In this document: piece by piece, positions 33,712 through 46,204 of the stretch
Numbering within the stretch: the first letter of the stretch is position 1
Layout of the letters: the number at the start of each line of letters is the position of its first letter
Assembly (NCBI GenBank): GCA_000697475.1
Contig: JNEU01000916.1
Location: 1 to 64,000, forward strand
Source: Lichtheimia corymbifera B2541
Lineage: Eukaryota; Mucoromycota; Mucoromycetes; Mucorales; Lichtheimiaceae
Length of the DNA stretch: 64,000 nucleotides
Direction of reading: 5' to 3'
Notes under the pieces: model-generated
Seen by the model: only the letters and a program-made list of their open reading frames with translations
Database searches by the model: none
What the model was told of the DNA's origin: nothing
Translations under genes and position numbers: made by a program

Positions 33712-36101
33712 TTAAAGTCAAACGCGTAAAAAGCATCAGCCTACTCTGTGCAAAGGCGTTTTGTTGCGAACATGCGTAATGTCTGCTCCATCAATCAAAG
33801 AAAGCAGTATACAAATGTACATGCAGCTACACGATGATAGGCAAAATGGTTGGCATTTTGTTGTATATCGCCGAGAAAACTACCCCTACTGCCCATGTGG
33901 TTATGTTTTGCCTTTGCAGATACATCTATTCTAAGAGCTCATACATGACGTATCATGAAGATTATAGACATCGCTATATCCACCACCATCACCGTTGATC
34001 ATCTTTGGGATATGTAAACAAATATACATACATACACATGCATCTCTTCCCAAATACCAGGACCAAGCCCGTACATTTTTAAAATCCATTTCAGGAATGA
34101 GATAGCTCCAGCATTTCGTACGATGCATATTTCGTTGTTGCGCCTTGTATAGGATGCAAATGATAACTCCATCCATCCTTAGACAGTTTGGTCTTCACAA
34201 CAACCATGATCCTTGTCAACGTAACGGCAGATGCGCTCCAAGCGGCACATTTTTTATCCATAGCTGCATAAAAAGGTCAGGTCCCTGATTTACCATACCC
34301 TACATCACAGCAGTACTTGTATGATGGGCGTACTGCATCCTTTGCAAAGGAACTTCATGAATGTTTGTATGTATGCCATCATCACAAAACGGCACGTTTC
34401 AATTATGTTTATACACCACTGCTTTATTATAAAACTCGTGCGTATTTGTTATTCCTCACGTCAATCGAATGTGCTACTCCTATGATGCATGCCCCTTTTT
34501 AATGACAGAAAAGAACGCCATCCATCGTGTTACACCGGTTACGTTCGTGTAAAAGGGTCCATGTTACAAGCTTACAGAATCCCCAAAGCAGGAATAAGGA
34601 ACCCCACGCTAGCAGAAATGTCATATGGAACGCACTCGAACACTCAGCAGACATATACAGTCAGCGTAATAATGTTGATGATGAGGCATCGATTGTTATG
34701 ACACCGGGGTCTACAGCTAATTGGTCCTGCACTATGTAAACAACAAATATGCATATATTCCAAGAACCAAACTAGTACTTACATACAGCAGTCCCTGATG
34801 CGTGCCTGGTATCGTATAGCAATTCTATGCATATGTTCCAGAAGCACATGGAAATTTCCATCATCCTTCTTGCATGTAGATGGAAAAGCCTCGGAATTGA
34901 TCACTAAAAAAAGCCCATCCAATGCAGCGAAAAGTGTGTTTGTAAACATGTGACTATTACACCATCTTGCGTTTATTTACACAAATCTTAATAGCCACCT
35001 GAACTCTCTACGCATATTATTCATTTTTGTCCATTATCGCCGGCCGTGAATGTATGACATGCTGATCACATGGACATTGACATTGCACTTTATGAGCCAT
35101 ACGAGTAATGATTCAAAACACAAGGGTAATGCGTGCACTTTTAGGTAAAGTGAAGAAGAAAAATAGAATGATGGGGGTCACTTGCATCCACTTTGGACCT
35201 GTAAACTATCATTGCGCAAGCCCCGCCCAAAGGCTACTCCACCCCATACGTCTGCTATTATGCATAAGCACCTTGCGTAGGCCACAACAACTGTACACAG
35301 GCTCCAGTTTACCGATCACTTATCTCCAGGATTGCGCCACTCACAATTGAGATGCCTTTTACCAAGGTGTCGAGTTGTCAGGGATACTCTGAGATGCCCT
35401 ATGAATGAGAAGAAAAAATTGCCAAGATACCATATATCGTAACCGGTACATAAGATGGGATTGTTGTTGACGATGATGCCTATTTCCTAGAGAGCAAGCG
35501 AAGGTCTAATCTTATTCTCATTCACCATGAGAATAATGAATGGATTCAACCATCCAAAAGTCGTCATGGTGATCCCCCCTCACAGGATATACTTTTAAAT
35601 ATCAAGTTATGGATCGGCTGGCTATTGCAAGGATTTATGGGATGAAGCTTGACGAATATATAAACCCACTTTTTCACAATTCAACATGGTTATGTGTCAT
35701 TGGGATGAGGATGTTTGGTATAAAAGAGTACCTATAATAGCTGCATGGGCATTGAAAGGTTTTGATCGAATGGGTAGGTAGGTCTCAGAAGGATCGCCCA
35801 TTCACCGTATTTGGAAGCAGAGCTGCATAATTCTTAATCTATGCAGGTTCATCGCATCCGTCAATACACATCTATCAGCAGCTCAGTCATCACACCGACA
35901 TCGTAAGCATATAGGATTAAGATCCACCAAGCATCCATCCCTCTAACAAAATACAGTATCCGTAAATAATTCAAAAACACACATGGAATGGGACAAAGCC
36001 AGGGCCATAAGGTATAGCAATCATCATCTGCAAGGCATGGTTACACCAGCATGTTTATTTAGAGAGAGAAAGTTCGGGAAAATATTTACAGGCCGCGGCC
36101 C
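33712..36101. other. Unassigned intergenic tract
   Basis: It holds the second copy (34310-34530) of the relic described at 32090-32320. About 35350-35400 weakly resembles 62640-62690 (TACCAAGG..GTTGTCAGGGATAC). No promoter-start-frame combination convinced me of a gene. Confidence 0.35.
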
Positions 36102-38177
36102 TTGTTTCCGATCCACATTCACACACGCCACACGCGCCCACATGAAAACAGCACAGCTTGCTCCGATCTATTACAAGACCCAACAACAATCCGTCTCCAC
36201 GAATGCAACAGCAGCCAGCAGATTGAGGCTGCCACCGACATTATACAACAGAGCTCATCCCAGTTGTTCCATGCTCTCCATGATCGAGCAAAGCTATTAG
36301 CCAACAGTGGTCAGTTTGAAGCCGCCTTACGCGATGCTGTTGCTATGCAGAAAATACGACCCACGGCAGCCCTTGGTCATCTTTGTGAAGGCAATGTTTA
36401 TTGTCAACAGGGTCGTTCTGAAGCTGCTACGACCATCTACGATAAGGCACTTGAAGCAGTACCTGCATCCGACCCACACTATAACGACCTGCAGCAGCAA
36501 CGCATGACAGCAAAAACAATGAGCAACAAGCGGATCGACTTTATTAGCCAATTGCCTATAGACGTGGTGTCGACCTATATCATACCAAGGTTTATGCCCA
36601 CTTTATTATCATCCACGGGGTATTGTCCTTACCTCCATGTATCCCATACTTGGCAGCAACGTCTACTCCAGTATACTGACGATTTGAAATTTGATGTGGA
36701 TTATGAGCTTCGTACATTCCGCCAAGGCCATGAACAGCTTGTTCGATGTGCGCCCTATGTCAAGTCATTGGATATCATTGTCAGGAAACAAAAGCATCTG
36801 GTGGATCTTTTTACACGAGCCAAGTTTTCATCCTTGAAAAAGTTAAAGCTTGATAGTAAGTATATGCGTGAGTGGATCAAAGAGAGAATTGAAAAACTCA
36901 TGGGGTTTATATAGGTGAAACGTCAGAGCCTCAATTGAAAGCATTGGCCATGGTGGCGGATACATTGACACATTTGGATATTGGCTACAATTCATCGCTC
37001 CATTTACGCGACATCTTGCGAACCTGCCCCAATTTGACTTTTTTGAAGGTCAAGGACGTGGACATTTTCATGCCACCATCTTCATCATTGCAACAGTATC
37101 CTCACTTGACGCATCTTGGATTACACAGCTGGGTGCCAGAGAACGTGAAAAAGAATTACCTGGTCCGTATCTTGAAGCTATTTCCCAATCTGCGGTCGTT
37201 TGAAGTTTATCCTATGCCCGAGGATTCAAGCATCTTGCCTCTTTTATCACAACAATGCCCACATCTAAGAACGATATCCTATGGCCGTGAGATGCAAACT
37301 GGTTTTGATGTCCCAATGGTGGATGGCAAGGAAAAAGGGATCATGGTGGCTGGTATTGGCGAAGGAGAGACGTTGGATCAAGACGAATTGATAAAGTTCC
37401 TTTTTCAACATCACAAGTCGTTAAAGGTGTTGGATATGAGTCTGGATATTGCCGCCTATGGTCACAGCGCTTGGGATTTTATGAATGGCAAGTTGGTGGC
37501 GATCAAACATGACAGCAGGGTGGTGCCCCTATCATTGCCAAACTTGCATACGGTGTGTATAACAGTGGAAGAGTATTCAGCAGTGCCTTGTCTTCAATGG
37601 GTCTTGGAGAATGCGCCCCTTCTTGGGACGGTCAGTGTTCCGGAATCGATCTTGATCAGGGATACCGTACGACGATTGAAACAACTGAATCACCTTGCAA
37701 CATTCCATGTCAGGGAGGCGTCAGGCGTAGTGGATGATGGTGTTATTGGACCGCTCTTGGAACATCATGCTGCTGTGGGAGACCGTTCAACACTCAAACA
37801 CATTGAAATCAACTTTGCTACCTCTCAAATCTCCAATATTGCATGGCTACCTTTGGTGTGCGATTTGAAATGGCTCAAAAAGCTAGAACTGTCGGCGGAT
37901 TACTTTTCGGATGATTGGAGACCGTTTTTAAGCAACCTCAGTAAAGGATGTCCTGCTTTGGAGGAGTTGATGCTCGGCCATCCCATGACCAATTTCTATG
38001 AGGGTCTCATTACTGCGCTTGATATTGAAGACTTTATATATCAGTGCCACCTTTTTACCAGAACATGAGCTACGCCAGCTTGTCAACTTTCCTAGACTGC
38101 AACGTGTTTATTTTTACTTTCCTGTACCCAATTCCATAGCTAATTATCTACGTCAACGTATGGAGGTTATTTATTAA
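36102..38177 (+). pseudogene. TPR/F-box/LRR copy C2, start lost and 3' frameshift
   Basis: Duplicate of C1 with the same exon layout (donor 36856, acceptor 36914, 59-bp phase-1 intron). The ATG equivalent to C1's start, at 36142, is followed by a 1-bp deletion (ATGAAAACAGC against ATGAAAGACAGC), so it now opens the wrong frame; no in-frame ATG lies upstream, and the first one inside is at 36345, within the TPR. In exon 2 a deletion near 38015-38050 shifts the frame to a stop at 38066-38068. The former C-terminus (LVNFPRLQRVYFYF) continues out of frame to 38177. TPR, F-box and most LRRs are otherwise open, so the decay is recent. A shorter product from 36345 cannot be excluded. Confidence 0.8.
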
Positions 38178-38255
38178 AAGGATCATGATTTAAATCAAAT
38201 TGAAGGATTGGATATGGGCTTATATAGAGTGTAAAGAAGAAAGGATGCTGTTTAT

Positions 38256-39376
38256 TTATAGATACAAATCAGAGGGTAAGCGGTGCTTGGTGTTAACAAC
38301 CACCTCCATGTCTGGTCTTTTTGCCTTGACGCGTCTCATTTCCAAATGTTGGGTCATCTTATGGTAGTGAACCTCAATACACTTTACTTGAGTCAATGTT
38401 TCAATGGCATCCCAAAACCTGCCTTCGGTACGATCCTTATCCTCAATGACAAATGCAAAGTGGTTTAGATTTTCAAGTGGTTTTAATGCATGGACTGCAT
38501 GCGGTGATGGCGTAGGTCGCGTAAAGTGCTTGAGGCATGATAAACGGTGGCATCCATTGGCAAGTTGGTCAATAAATGTTTCCATTTCGGAGGCATCCCA
38601 ATCCGAATAAGAAATGATCAAACGTTCAAGCTGAGTCAAATGACAAATACCTTCAAACAATATCTCGCCGTACTCCATTTTGTCAGTGTGGATGATAAGC
38701 TCGTTTAAAAAGTATGTTATGTTTGACCGAGCAGAGTAGCGATGGAAATAGCGTGTGATTAATGTCGTATGTTGGAGTTTGTTGTGGGGCCAAAAATCCA
38801 TCTTTAGCTTTTTCAGTTTGGCTGGTATGAAATCAAGCAGATTGAGATGATGGTCAATGGTGCCGCATGTTATCTCCAATTCCTCAAGCAGGGGAGCGTT
38901 ACGTGGTATCCACGATCCGGATCCACCGAGTAAAAGTGTCTTCAGACGAGGATATGTAATGCTGAACACGTCATGAGCATCCACCACTTTAGCCACTCGA
39001 GTGTTGTATGATGCTGATTCAATAAAGAAAAAATGTCCTTGCTAGTGACGTTTGGTGTTGTAGAACCGCATATATCAAGGTGGGTGATCCCCTCGTGTCG
39101 TTCGCCTCGATTAGAAGTCTTTATAGTAACACCAGAGCTAGTGATCATAAGGGAAAGGTACGTTAAAGATGGAAAAGAGTCCGTGACAAGGAGTACGCAC
39201 TGCATATTGGCACTATTATAAAGTTCAAGCTTTTGGAGTGCAGGAAAGCTCTTGCAAATCTGTGCCACCTCATCATACGCAACATGGCCTGAGACATGGG
39301 GGATGGATAATGCTGTGAGAGTGGGCCATGTGCCTGGACAGCCTGTGTAACAAGATGGATGATGTTCTTTGCACAT
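38256..39376 (-). pseudogene. F-box/LRR relic, LRR half only, one frameshift
   Basis: Two overlapping minus-strand frames, 39376-38942 and 38996-38256, read as one LRR region with a 1-bp shift near 38990. Repeats include PTLTALSIPHVSG, PALQKLELYNS, PSLTYLSLMI, PRLKTLLLGGSG, TQLERLIISYSD and LENLNHFAFVI, ending KRPDMEVVVNT. The TPR, F-box and conserved intron region are missing, as in 1387-2935, so the relic starts within former exon 2. It faces C2 tail to tail. Confidence 0.75.
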
Positions 39377-40643
39377 GCAAAATTCAATCCAATGAGTTAT
39401 GGATACTTAGATGGGAGTAATAGTTTAGCTTGACGAACAGGATACCAAACGCGTCTTCCTTTGAGTCATGACATCAAAATTCATCCACGTAACATCATCA
39501 ACGTATAATAACAAATGCTGTATTATATGTGCTGATACCATCAAAGAGATGTACAAACAAGCATGAGTCACATTTATTGCTATAAAGGCATATGTATCGG
39601 TGATGGTGATGATTACATATGTAACAGCCTGCATCCTTTTGTGTCAGCTGAATAGACCCACGTGAGTGGCGGGGGTGGTCAATCAAGTTTATCTACGGGG
39701 CCAGTCCTTGTCGCGTTCACCCAGCGTATTCTTTTCCTTTCGTTACCACTAGGCGACCAAGCTCGGTTTCCTTTATTACACGCGCACGTTGAAATACACG
39801 TTTACGATACTACCTAGTAGCATTGTAACATTCGACAATGGAGTAACAGCAGCATCGTACGTCCTCCCGCCTTTAAGGTACTTGCTCTTGCTTTGCTTCA
39901 ACTTTTTTATAACGCATGCAACTTGAGTTCACTCTAAACCCAAACGGCAACCCTGACGCATTCAATGACTTTACATTAGGACACCTTGGAGATCGTTGGG
40001 TCTTGGAATTGACTGCCTTTTGGTGTGGTGACGTCGTTGTACCTATGTGAGTATTGCCGTGGGATCGGATTGCTAGGCTTGATGATGATGCTCATTTTCG
40101 CTCTGTGTCTTATGCATGCATGACACACTTTTGGACCAACGTCAGCGGAGATGCTTATCAGGTTGTCTATACAGCACAAACTGGAGCAACAAGGGCGGAT
40201 GGATCAACACAAGGAGTATCGATTATGGGGTTGCATGCTGCTTACGATAAGGGGTAGCGAATTTCCCAGAAGCAGCAGAATCAACGTGCCAACCAGTAGC
40301 TTTGCATACTTTCACAGGCAACATCATTAAGGAGCCATGACCCCAAGGACACGATGCATCGAACGCCCCCCCCCATTTACAATCTGTAAAGCAAGAAGAA
40401 CCTAGTGCAGCTATTTATCACTCAAGATGTATCAGTATAAAAGGTTATCCAAAATGATTTTGATGATGCCATGGTACAATGGATGGGAATGGGGAAAGCA
40501 GTTACAGCTGACTACTTGGGGATACCGTGATGTTAGTACGGAAGAGGCGAGGAGAAATAAAAGCTGGGATATGATATCGAAAAAGGAAAAGGAGGGTTTG
40601 ACATGAAGGGCGTTATTGCAACACCAACGTCGTTCTACCACCA
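39377..40643. other. Unassigned tract, possible short exons near 39.9-40.3 kb
   Basis: Plus-strand frames at about 39916-40050 (LNPNGNPDAFNDFTLG, GDRWVLELTAFWCGD) and 40054-40257 (CMTHFWTNVSGDAYQVVY) look protein-like and could be exons separated by a GTGAGT donor, but no acceptor at a sensible distance joins them in frame. I do not call a gene. Confidence 0.3.
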
Positions 40644-40904
40644 ATGTATCTATACTCCTTGGCATGTCTTTTACAGCTCCCACAGCTAAAACAACTCACC
40701 CTTGCTGTGGATCACGATATCACAGCTGATTTTTGGGAACCTCTGCTCGTTTTTCCGCAGCTACAGTGTTTGACCGTATACCCTGAACAACATGCGCTAG
40801 TCTCCCTTGACCGCGACCGTTTCAAAAAAGAAAGACCGGATCTCAAAATAGTGCTTCTCAAACACTTTGAAAGCCTTTCAACCTCGGCGGGTTCTTTATT
40901 GTGA
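40644..40904 (+). pseudogene. C-terminal fragment of an F-box/LRR gene
   Basis: The open frame reads LPQLKQLTLAVDHD, FPQLQCLTVYPEQ and KERPDLKIVLLKH before a stop. This is the end of the leucine-rich region; compare KRPDMEVVVNT at the end of the 38256 relic and LKSAFPNVVIG at the end of B2. No 5' part is adjacent. About 165 bp downstream, 41069-41106 resembles 38 bp of the C1 TPR coding sequence (GGTGAAGG..GTTTACTG), possibly another scrap. Confidence 0.6.
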
Positions 40905-41470
40905 ATATCATCATCCTGTAGCATGTTTATCCATAAGCTTAGGAAAATAAATCCTCCATTGAATAATACAAGCTATCGTGAAAAGCTCATGATTATGCAC
41001 CATGGAAAGGATAATAAAGTGAAACGAGGTTAATATACCAAGAAATGAGAGGTGCCTGACAAATGATTAGCATTGGTGAAGGCGTTTACTGCAAGCAGGG
41101 CTGCCATATGAGCTTGCGCCTACATAAATAAGACGCTGATGGATTGCATCGCCATACACCTTGGTACTAAAAGAAAATGTGGGATGGACTTTGTTGGGAC
41201 ATGCATGCACGACATGTATAAAATAAAAACAAAACATTCCACTGCTTAATCCCTATTCTGACGACAGTAAAAGCAAGGTAAAGATAAATTACAGCAATCT
41301 TCTTACTTACCCACACACCTGGATGTAGCATGCAAAACCCAAAGTGCCTTTGAGGAGGATGATGAAAGATGAAACTGTCGACAACGCGTTATTAGCAGAG
41401 AGGGAGCAACACCTTGATGAAGGTTTGGATACCATGTCTTCAAAGCGAAATAAGAAAACTCAAGGCAAGA
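40905..41470. other. No gene seen
   Basis: Apart from the TPR-like scrap at about 41069-41106, nothing supportable was found. Confidence 0.4.
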
Positions 41471-41481
41471 AAGTTCTGAAG

Positions 41482-41713
41482 GACAACCCATCCTTGCAGA
41501 TTCGACACCAAGGTCCAAGGCCATTGTGCAAAGGGCCAAGCTGTGGTGCATGTTTACTTTATTCGTTTTCCTGAGGTCCATGATATCAAAATTTGTGATG
41601 CCTACGTTATCGTGGATTATGTATACAGTGAGTATGTATGCTGGGCTTCACTTAAAAAAGATGGTGGACACGAGTCTGCTAAAGAGTGGGTCAAAGAACT
41701 CACAGGTATGTTC
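41482..41713 (+). CDS. Candidate orphan exon
   Basis: From a possible TTGCAG acceptor to a GTATGT donor (near 41714), one frame is open and codon-like: GQAVVHVYFIRFPEVHD, AYVIVDYVYSEYVCWASL, GGHESAKEWVKELT. I could not identify the preceding or following exon with confidence, nor the family. It may be part of a gene relic. Confidence 0.3.
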
Positions 41714-43164
41714 ATGGATTAAATATATGGATGATGTTAACGTGCACGACATGGATAAAGCGGAACTAGAAAGAATTGGAGGACGTACACACACGATGAT
41801 TTATTTTCACAAGATGACAACAATCTCTATCTACTCAAGCTAGTGCTGTGTATGCCTTGACACCGCCGTCGCCCATGATGTTACTGGCATATATATCATC
41901 ATCACCCAGCATGGCTTGGTATCCCCATGGACTCCCAAGCCTCGTCAGTACTTACCTCATGGCTGTGAAATCTGCACCAAAAAGGGTTGAATATAAAATC
42001 CGTAACAATCAGCTGCAGTTTGACAGAGGATAAAGCCTTGCATCATGCATGTGGCAATCAGGTCCTGTGCTTGTCATGCACCTCGTGCATGGAATAGTAA
42101 CACCTCCTTGATCCAGTAGTCATCCGATGCTGAGACATAAGGAGTTACGAAAACGTCCAGGATGATGTGGGTGAAAGGGCGTGCCGATTTTGTCAAGTTG
42201 ATGAAGAAGGTCTTGATAAAGTAGAAGCACCAGGAAGAGTGCTTGGATTACTTGAAAGGAACCTCGAGGCCTGAAGGCACAAGACCACCTCCAACATGCT
42301 AGACCAAGAGCCACCATCCCCGTGCATTCGACAGCATGGATACAAACAACTACGTAGCTGAACGTTATCCCATCCGACGTCTCGATATCTTGATACACAA
42401 GCTGTTGGAAGAGATCAATGTCGCGAATTGCAGTATGAGCTGGATACGCTGCACAATATATATCCAAGAGCAGTTGCTGTAGAAAACATGACTGGTCGTA
42501 ACAAGAGAGTGACAACACGCGGAACTGGCAGACGGTGCAAGCCTGATTCAAAGCGGCCAAGGAAATAGATTCGTGGTGTCCTCGTTCCAGATGCAGGGTC
42601 AATCGTGCTCTGTAAGTCAAACAATGTGCGTGTGTTAATTCCCTGTGCTCAATGAAAGTTATCTTTACCTAGGTGAAAAGACGACGTGCACGTGTATGCA
42701 GTATGTTGAGAAAAAGCCGTTGCCTGACAAGAACATTTTTCTGGTGAGCTTTTATCACCGCATCAACATCAAGCCACCGAAAAACTTTCTCTGGTTCCCA
42801 TGATATCGTGCCTGAAGCTGCAACCATCATCCCTCTCTGTACATGAAGATGCAACAAAGTTATCTGTTGACTTGACACGTGTGCTGCAAAGGAAAAAAGG
42901 CACCAGATGGGTAAATAAATTATATGTGTCAGGAGGTTGATCATAGGCATTATGATGGTGCTTTCTTCCACTTTCAAATAATAGACTTGGACGGCCATAA
43001 ATAGTGCATTCATGCAGCTAGTTTATTTTATGCAGCGGATCCATATAAGCATGTGCGGGTGACGGGAATTTTTCTCCGAGGGATTCATTAAATGCTTACA
43101 TAATGAGTGTAGTCTCCCTTTTTTTATTGACCAAGTGCCACAAAAGGATCTTACATAATCACCG
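41714..43164. other. Unassigned tract with competing frames
   Basis: A 166-codon minus frame (42120-42620) overlaps a plus frame (42362-42568) that ends in a lysine/arginine-rich tail (GRNKRVTTRGTGRRCK) and includes NIYPRAVAVENM. A short match to this plus frame (HPRAVAAD) occurs near 59855. Neither has a convincing start or intron structure. Confidence 0.3.
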
Positions 43165-43720
43165 GAATAGTGGCCCTACATCTTTGCGATAAACTTTCGT
43201 TTTCCCCCAGTCTCCCATAATCATCATCCCATATTTCGAACCCCCTCTGAAATTCAAGATTCTTATAATGAAGCGTCGCACCTTTATTAGAACAAAGTTG
43301 TTGGGCATGCTTGAAAGCATCATGTGACCAACTTTCGGGTTTCAGATCGGCAATCCCTGGGTGCATGCTACTTAATCATCAAATCTCTCTAATGTTGCGG
43401 CGCGCCGCATTCAAATTGCTATAATGAAACCTACGGTTTTCAAATGAATAGAGTTGATCAGCATGTCCTGGCGGACCTTGTGACCAAGTTACAAGTCTGA
43501 AAGGGATAATCCCAAGAAAATACATACTATACGCCATCTCATAAATCCGGCGCGTACCCCATTTTTCTCCGTTCATAGTGTCACCCACAAAATACCCTCC
43601 CATTCAACATTTGCATAATGAATGATAGGTTCTTTATTATAATAAAGTTGATCAGCATGTCCGAAAGCACATTGTATAAAAGTCCCAGGTCCAAGTTTGA
43701 CGATCCCATGATAATCGATG
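43165..43720. repeat. Distant copy of the ~346-bp repeat
   Basis: TATAATGAAACCTACGG, TTTTCAAATGAATAGAG, GCGGACCTTGTGACCAAG, CCCAAGAAAATAC, AAATCCGGCGCGTACCCC and AAGTTGATCAGCATG occur in the order seen at 5341-6065 and 8690-9260, 34 kb away. It shows that this repeat is dispersed and not purely local. Confidence 0.7.
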
Positions 43721-43812
43721 TAATTTATAGGGTCCATGGATTTGTCTGATACCTCAACCTATTAATTTCCTGTTTATTGCCCTTTCCTCCCATGCTCAAC
43801 TATTGCCTCCAT

Positions 43813-44040
43813 TCAAGTACACCAATCACCACTCGCGAACAATCGTGCTCGTTCGATCCACCATGTCACGCCTACAATCCTCTTGAAACAAATGTCTTTG
43901 ACTGAATGGGCGAAGTCATGGCGAGTGCACCAACTACACACCCTCCCTTCTGAAACACTCCTCTGCCACAAACAGACGTAACAGCAGTTTCCATGGGCAT
44001 GGTGGCCACCTGCAGCAACTTGTCTTGCAGCCTTTTTCAC
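43813..44040 (-). CDS. Hypothetical protein with paired CxxC motifs
   Basis: A 75-codon frame with NCCYVCLWQRSVSEGRVCSW, then CTRHDF, a C-x2-C...C-x2-C-x3-H pattern that could bind zinc. It has no in-frame intron evidence or promoter I recognise and may be one exon of a larger, possibly mobile-element-derived gene. Confidence 0.3.
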   Translation of the reverse strand: MKKAARQVAAGGHHAHGNCCYVCLWQRSVSEGRVCSWCTRHDFAHSVKDICFKRIVGVTWWIERARLFASGDWCT

Positions 44041-45666
44041 GTGGACAGCAAATAGTCATCATATAGAAGCAGCTTTATTTACATGTAGCGACAACTTGTT
44101 TTGAATATATACGGATTCCTTATACATATGACTATGGATGGGTACATGGGATGGAAGGATTTGAGTATGTACAACACATGGAAAAAGAGAGTGTATGCGT
44201 CGTCGTAAACCGTTGGCTTTCACATTGGAGAGTGGTTTCAATATATCCTCTTTCGAATGATGTTGGATTAAAGCGAATACAACATTAGTTTCCTTTAGAT
44301 CTTCCTTATTTTGTAAGTGGGCCTGGAGTTGTAAGCATTTGATGGATTGTATCATATATCACGCGTTTAACCTTTTCTTGTGATGAGGTCCATTGGTATA
44401 AGGCCGCATGTGAGACGGGATGGTTGCCAAAATTATTTGACTCTGCCCTTTTCGTGACCACTTCTTGGCGACTGGAACCTACATTCTACACCACCTCGGA
44501 GTAGTTTATGCATTGCAACAAGCTATTATCACCTGACCTGACCTAGGATACCATGTATTCCCCGCCTCCGCATAAAATTTGTAACTGGATGCTCCGAGTC
44601 AACAAAGCGGCTTCTTTTATTCCAACAACGACTCTTTTCTATACTTGACTACCTACTCTAAAGCTTTACTTTTTACTACTTGTCGACAGTCCTGGTTTGC
44701 CATCTGCCAACAGAATTGGTGTATATTCAGCATCGTCTCCTTGGTTACGCGCCATCTCTACAGGGCACCAACTCCTGGAGACTCATCGCGTGCTTGCACT
44801 CGGTTCAGCTTCCTGTTTTCACCACACCAAACGCCTTCCACACTTGAATGACACCTCCACTGAACAACGATGGTCAACAATCTAACCTTGCTCAAGATCT
44901 CGGAGCCTGTCGTGTGCCGTTTCTCTAGTCCAAAGGTACGCAACAAGGCTATGGGATATGCGTGAGCGTGTTACTGTCAGCAATCAAAGGCTTCTTACAA
45001 ACACATGCACTTTGCCCCGGATACAAGGCTTCGGTTCGTGGTACAGGAGGTGGACAATCTTGCTATTTGCGCAACCAATCATTATTTGCTTCAGGCTTCT
45101 CATGATCGTCTTGGTCATCATCTACAGGTAATTCTCCAAGCATCACTCTCCCACTTGAACTGCCTGCTTACGATGTTATCTGGTGGTGGCGACCCTTTTG
45201 TGAAATGCGTTAGGTTTGGACGATGGATATTTGGGAGATGCTTGTTCAAAGTGGATACGGCTTGGTAGGGCATTTGTATACATGTTGGATCAAGTTACAA
45301 AGGAAATTAGTAAGAGCACTTGGAAGGGTGGTATCGTTTAGCTGGCTATATAGTATAGATAGTGCAGTGTAATGGTTAAGCAAATAAAGTAAACTATATT
45401 TACCTTGAAAAAGAGATAATGGAATTCTTCAAGCGGATGATGGTATGACTGGTGTTGTACCTGGTAATACCACTGTTGGCCGTAAGGGATTCGGCTCAGG
45501 GGTGATGCATACAGTACTTTAGGGAGCATCTATAAGGAGAGCCACTGAGACCATTTTATGTTTGTGGCCCGAAACTCCTCCCAACATCAAGGAGTAACCT
45601 GTACGCCAGTGTATATAAAAAGACGAGGCACATATTATTGTAACGCTATCATCTCTTCCAACTACA
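44041..45666. other. Unassigned tract
   Basis: Short plus-strand frames near 44645-44900 and 45005-45268 look partly codon-like and lie beside GTACGC/GTAATT candidate donors, but no consistent gene model emerged. Confidence 0.3.
45611..45620 (+). promoter_or_regulatory. TATA box of the 45667 gene
   Basis: GTATATAAAA lies 47-56 bp before ATG 45667. Confidence 0.6.
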
Positions 45667-45954
45667 ATGCGTTTCTCATCTTCTCTTGCTCTACTTGCTG
45701 CGATGTTTATGCTCGGTGTAACTGCTGCCGGTGATACGACGTCAGCCCCTGCTGCTAACGGTCCTGTCCTCAGTCCCGACGTGCAAAAAAAGGTTGATGT
45801 CTACGTGGAGAGATGGGGTGAAGACGCCCAAGATATTGTAACGAGAAGCAAAGATATGTGCAAGGAAGCTAAAGCTGACACGTTCGACGGCTGTGTCATT
45901 TATGCGATCTACGCACATGCAGACGACCTTGGCCTTCCACCTCTACAGCTATAA
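45667..45954 (+). CDS. Small secreted protein, 95 aa, intronless
   Basis: The signal peptide covers residues 1-21 (MRFSSSLALLAAMFMLGVTA). The mature part begins with an alanine/threonine/serine-rich linker (GDTTSAPAANG), then an amphipathic, charged region (VQKKVDVYVERWGEDAQDIV) with two cysteines (MCKEAK and FDGCVIY) that could pair. The C-terminus is YAHADDLGLPPLQL. A strong TATA box and an AATAAA-like signal near 46006 frame the gene. It is unrelated to the C-x7-C-x5-C family. The function is unknown; export to wall or medium is inferred from the leader. Confidence 0.75.
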   Translation: MRFSSSLALLAAMFMLGVTAAGDTTSAPAANGPVLSPDVQKKVDVYVERWGEDAQDIVTRSKDMCKEAKADTFDGCVIYAIYAHADDLGLPPLQL

Positions 45955-46204
45955 ACGCGTCTCAGCTAATAACCAGAAAGCAATGCCTATACTCGTTTTA
46001 CTTTAAAATAAACCGATTTATGAACCATGTACGCTGTGTGTCACTTATGGGAATAGGATGACGCGTCTTTGAAAAGTATAAAACATTTCATTAATCAACT
46101 CAAGTTGGTGTGCATGACTATTCTGTATCTTGTTACTAGGCCTCAGTCAGCGTATTTGCAACCTTCACTGCCGTCAGGGTCTAAAGAAACAACAATAGCT
46201 ACCG

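Noticed and set aside
42120..42620. 166-codon minus frame
   Set aside because: It overlaps an equally plausible plus frame, has no recognisable motif and lacks a promoter; left unassigned.
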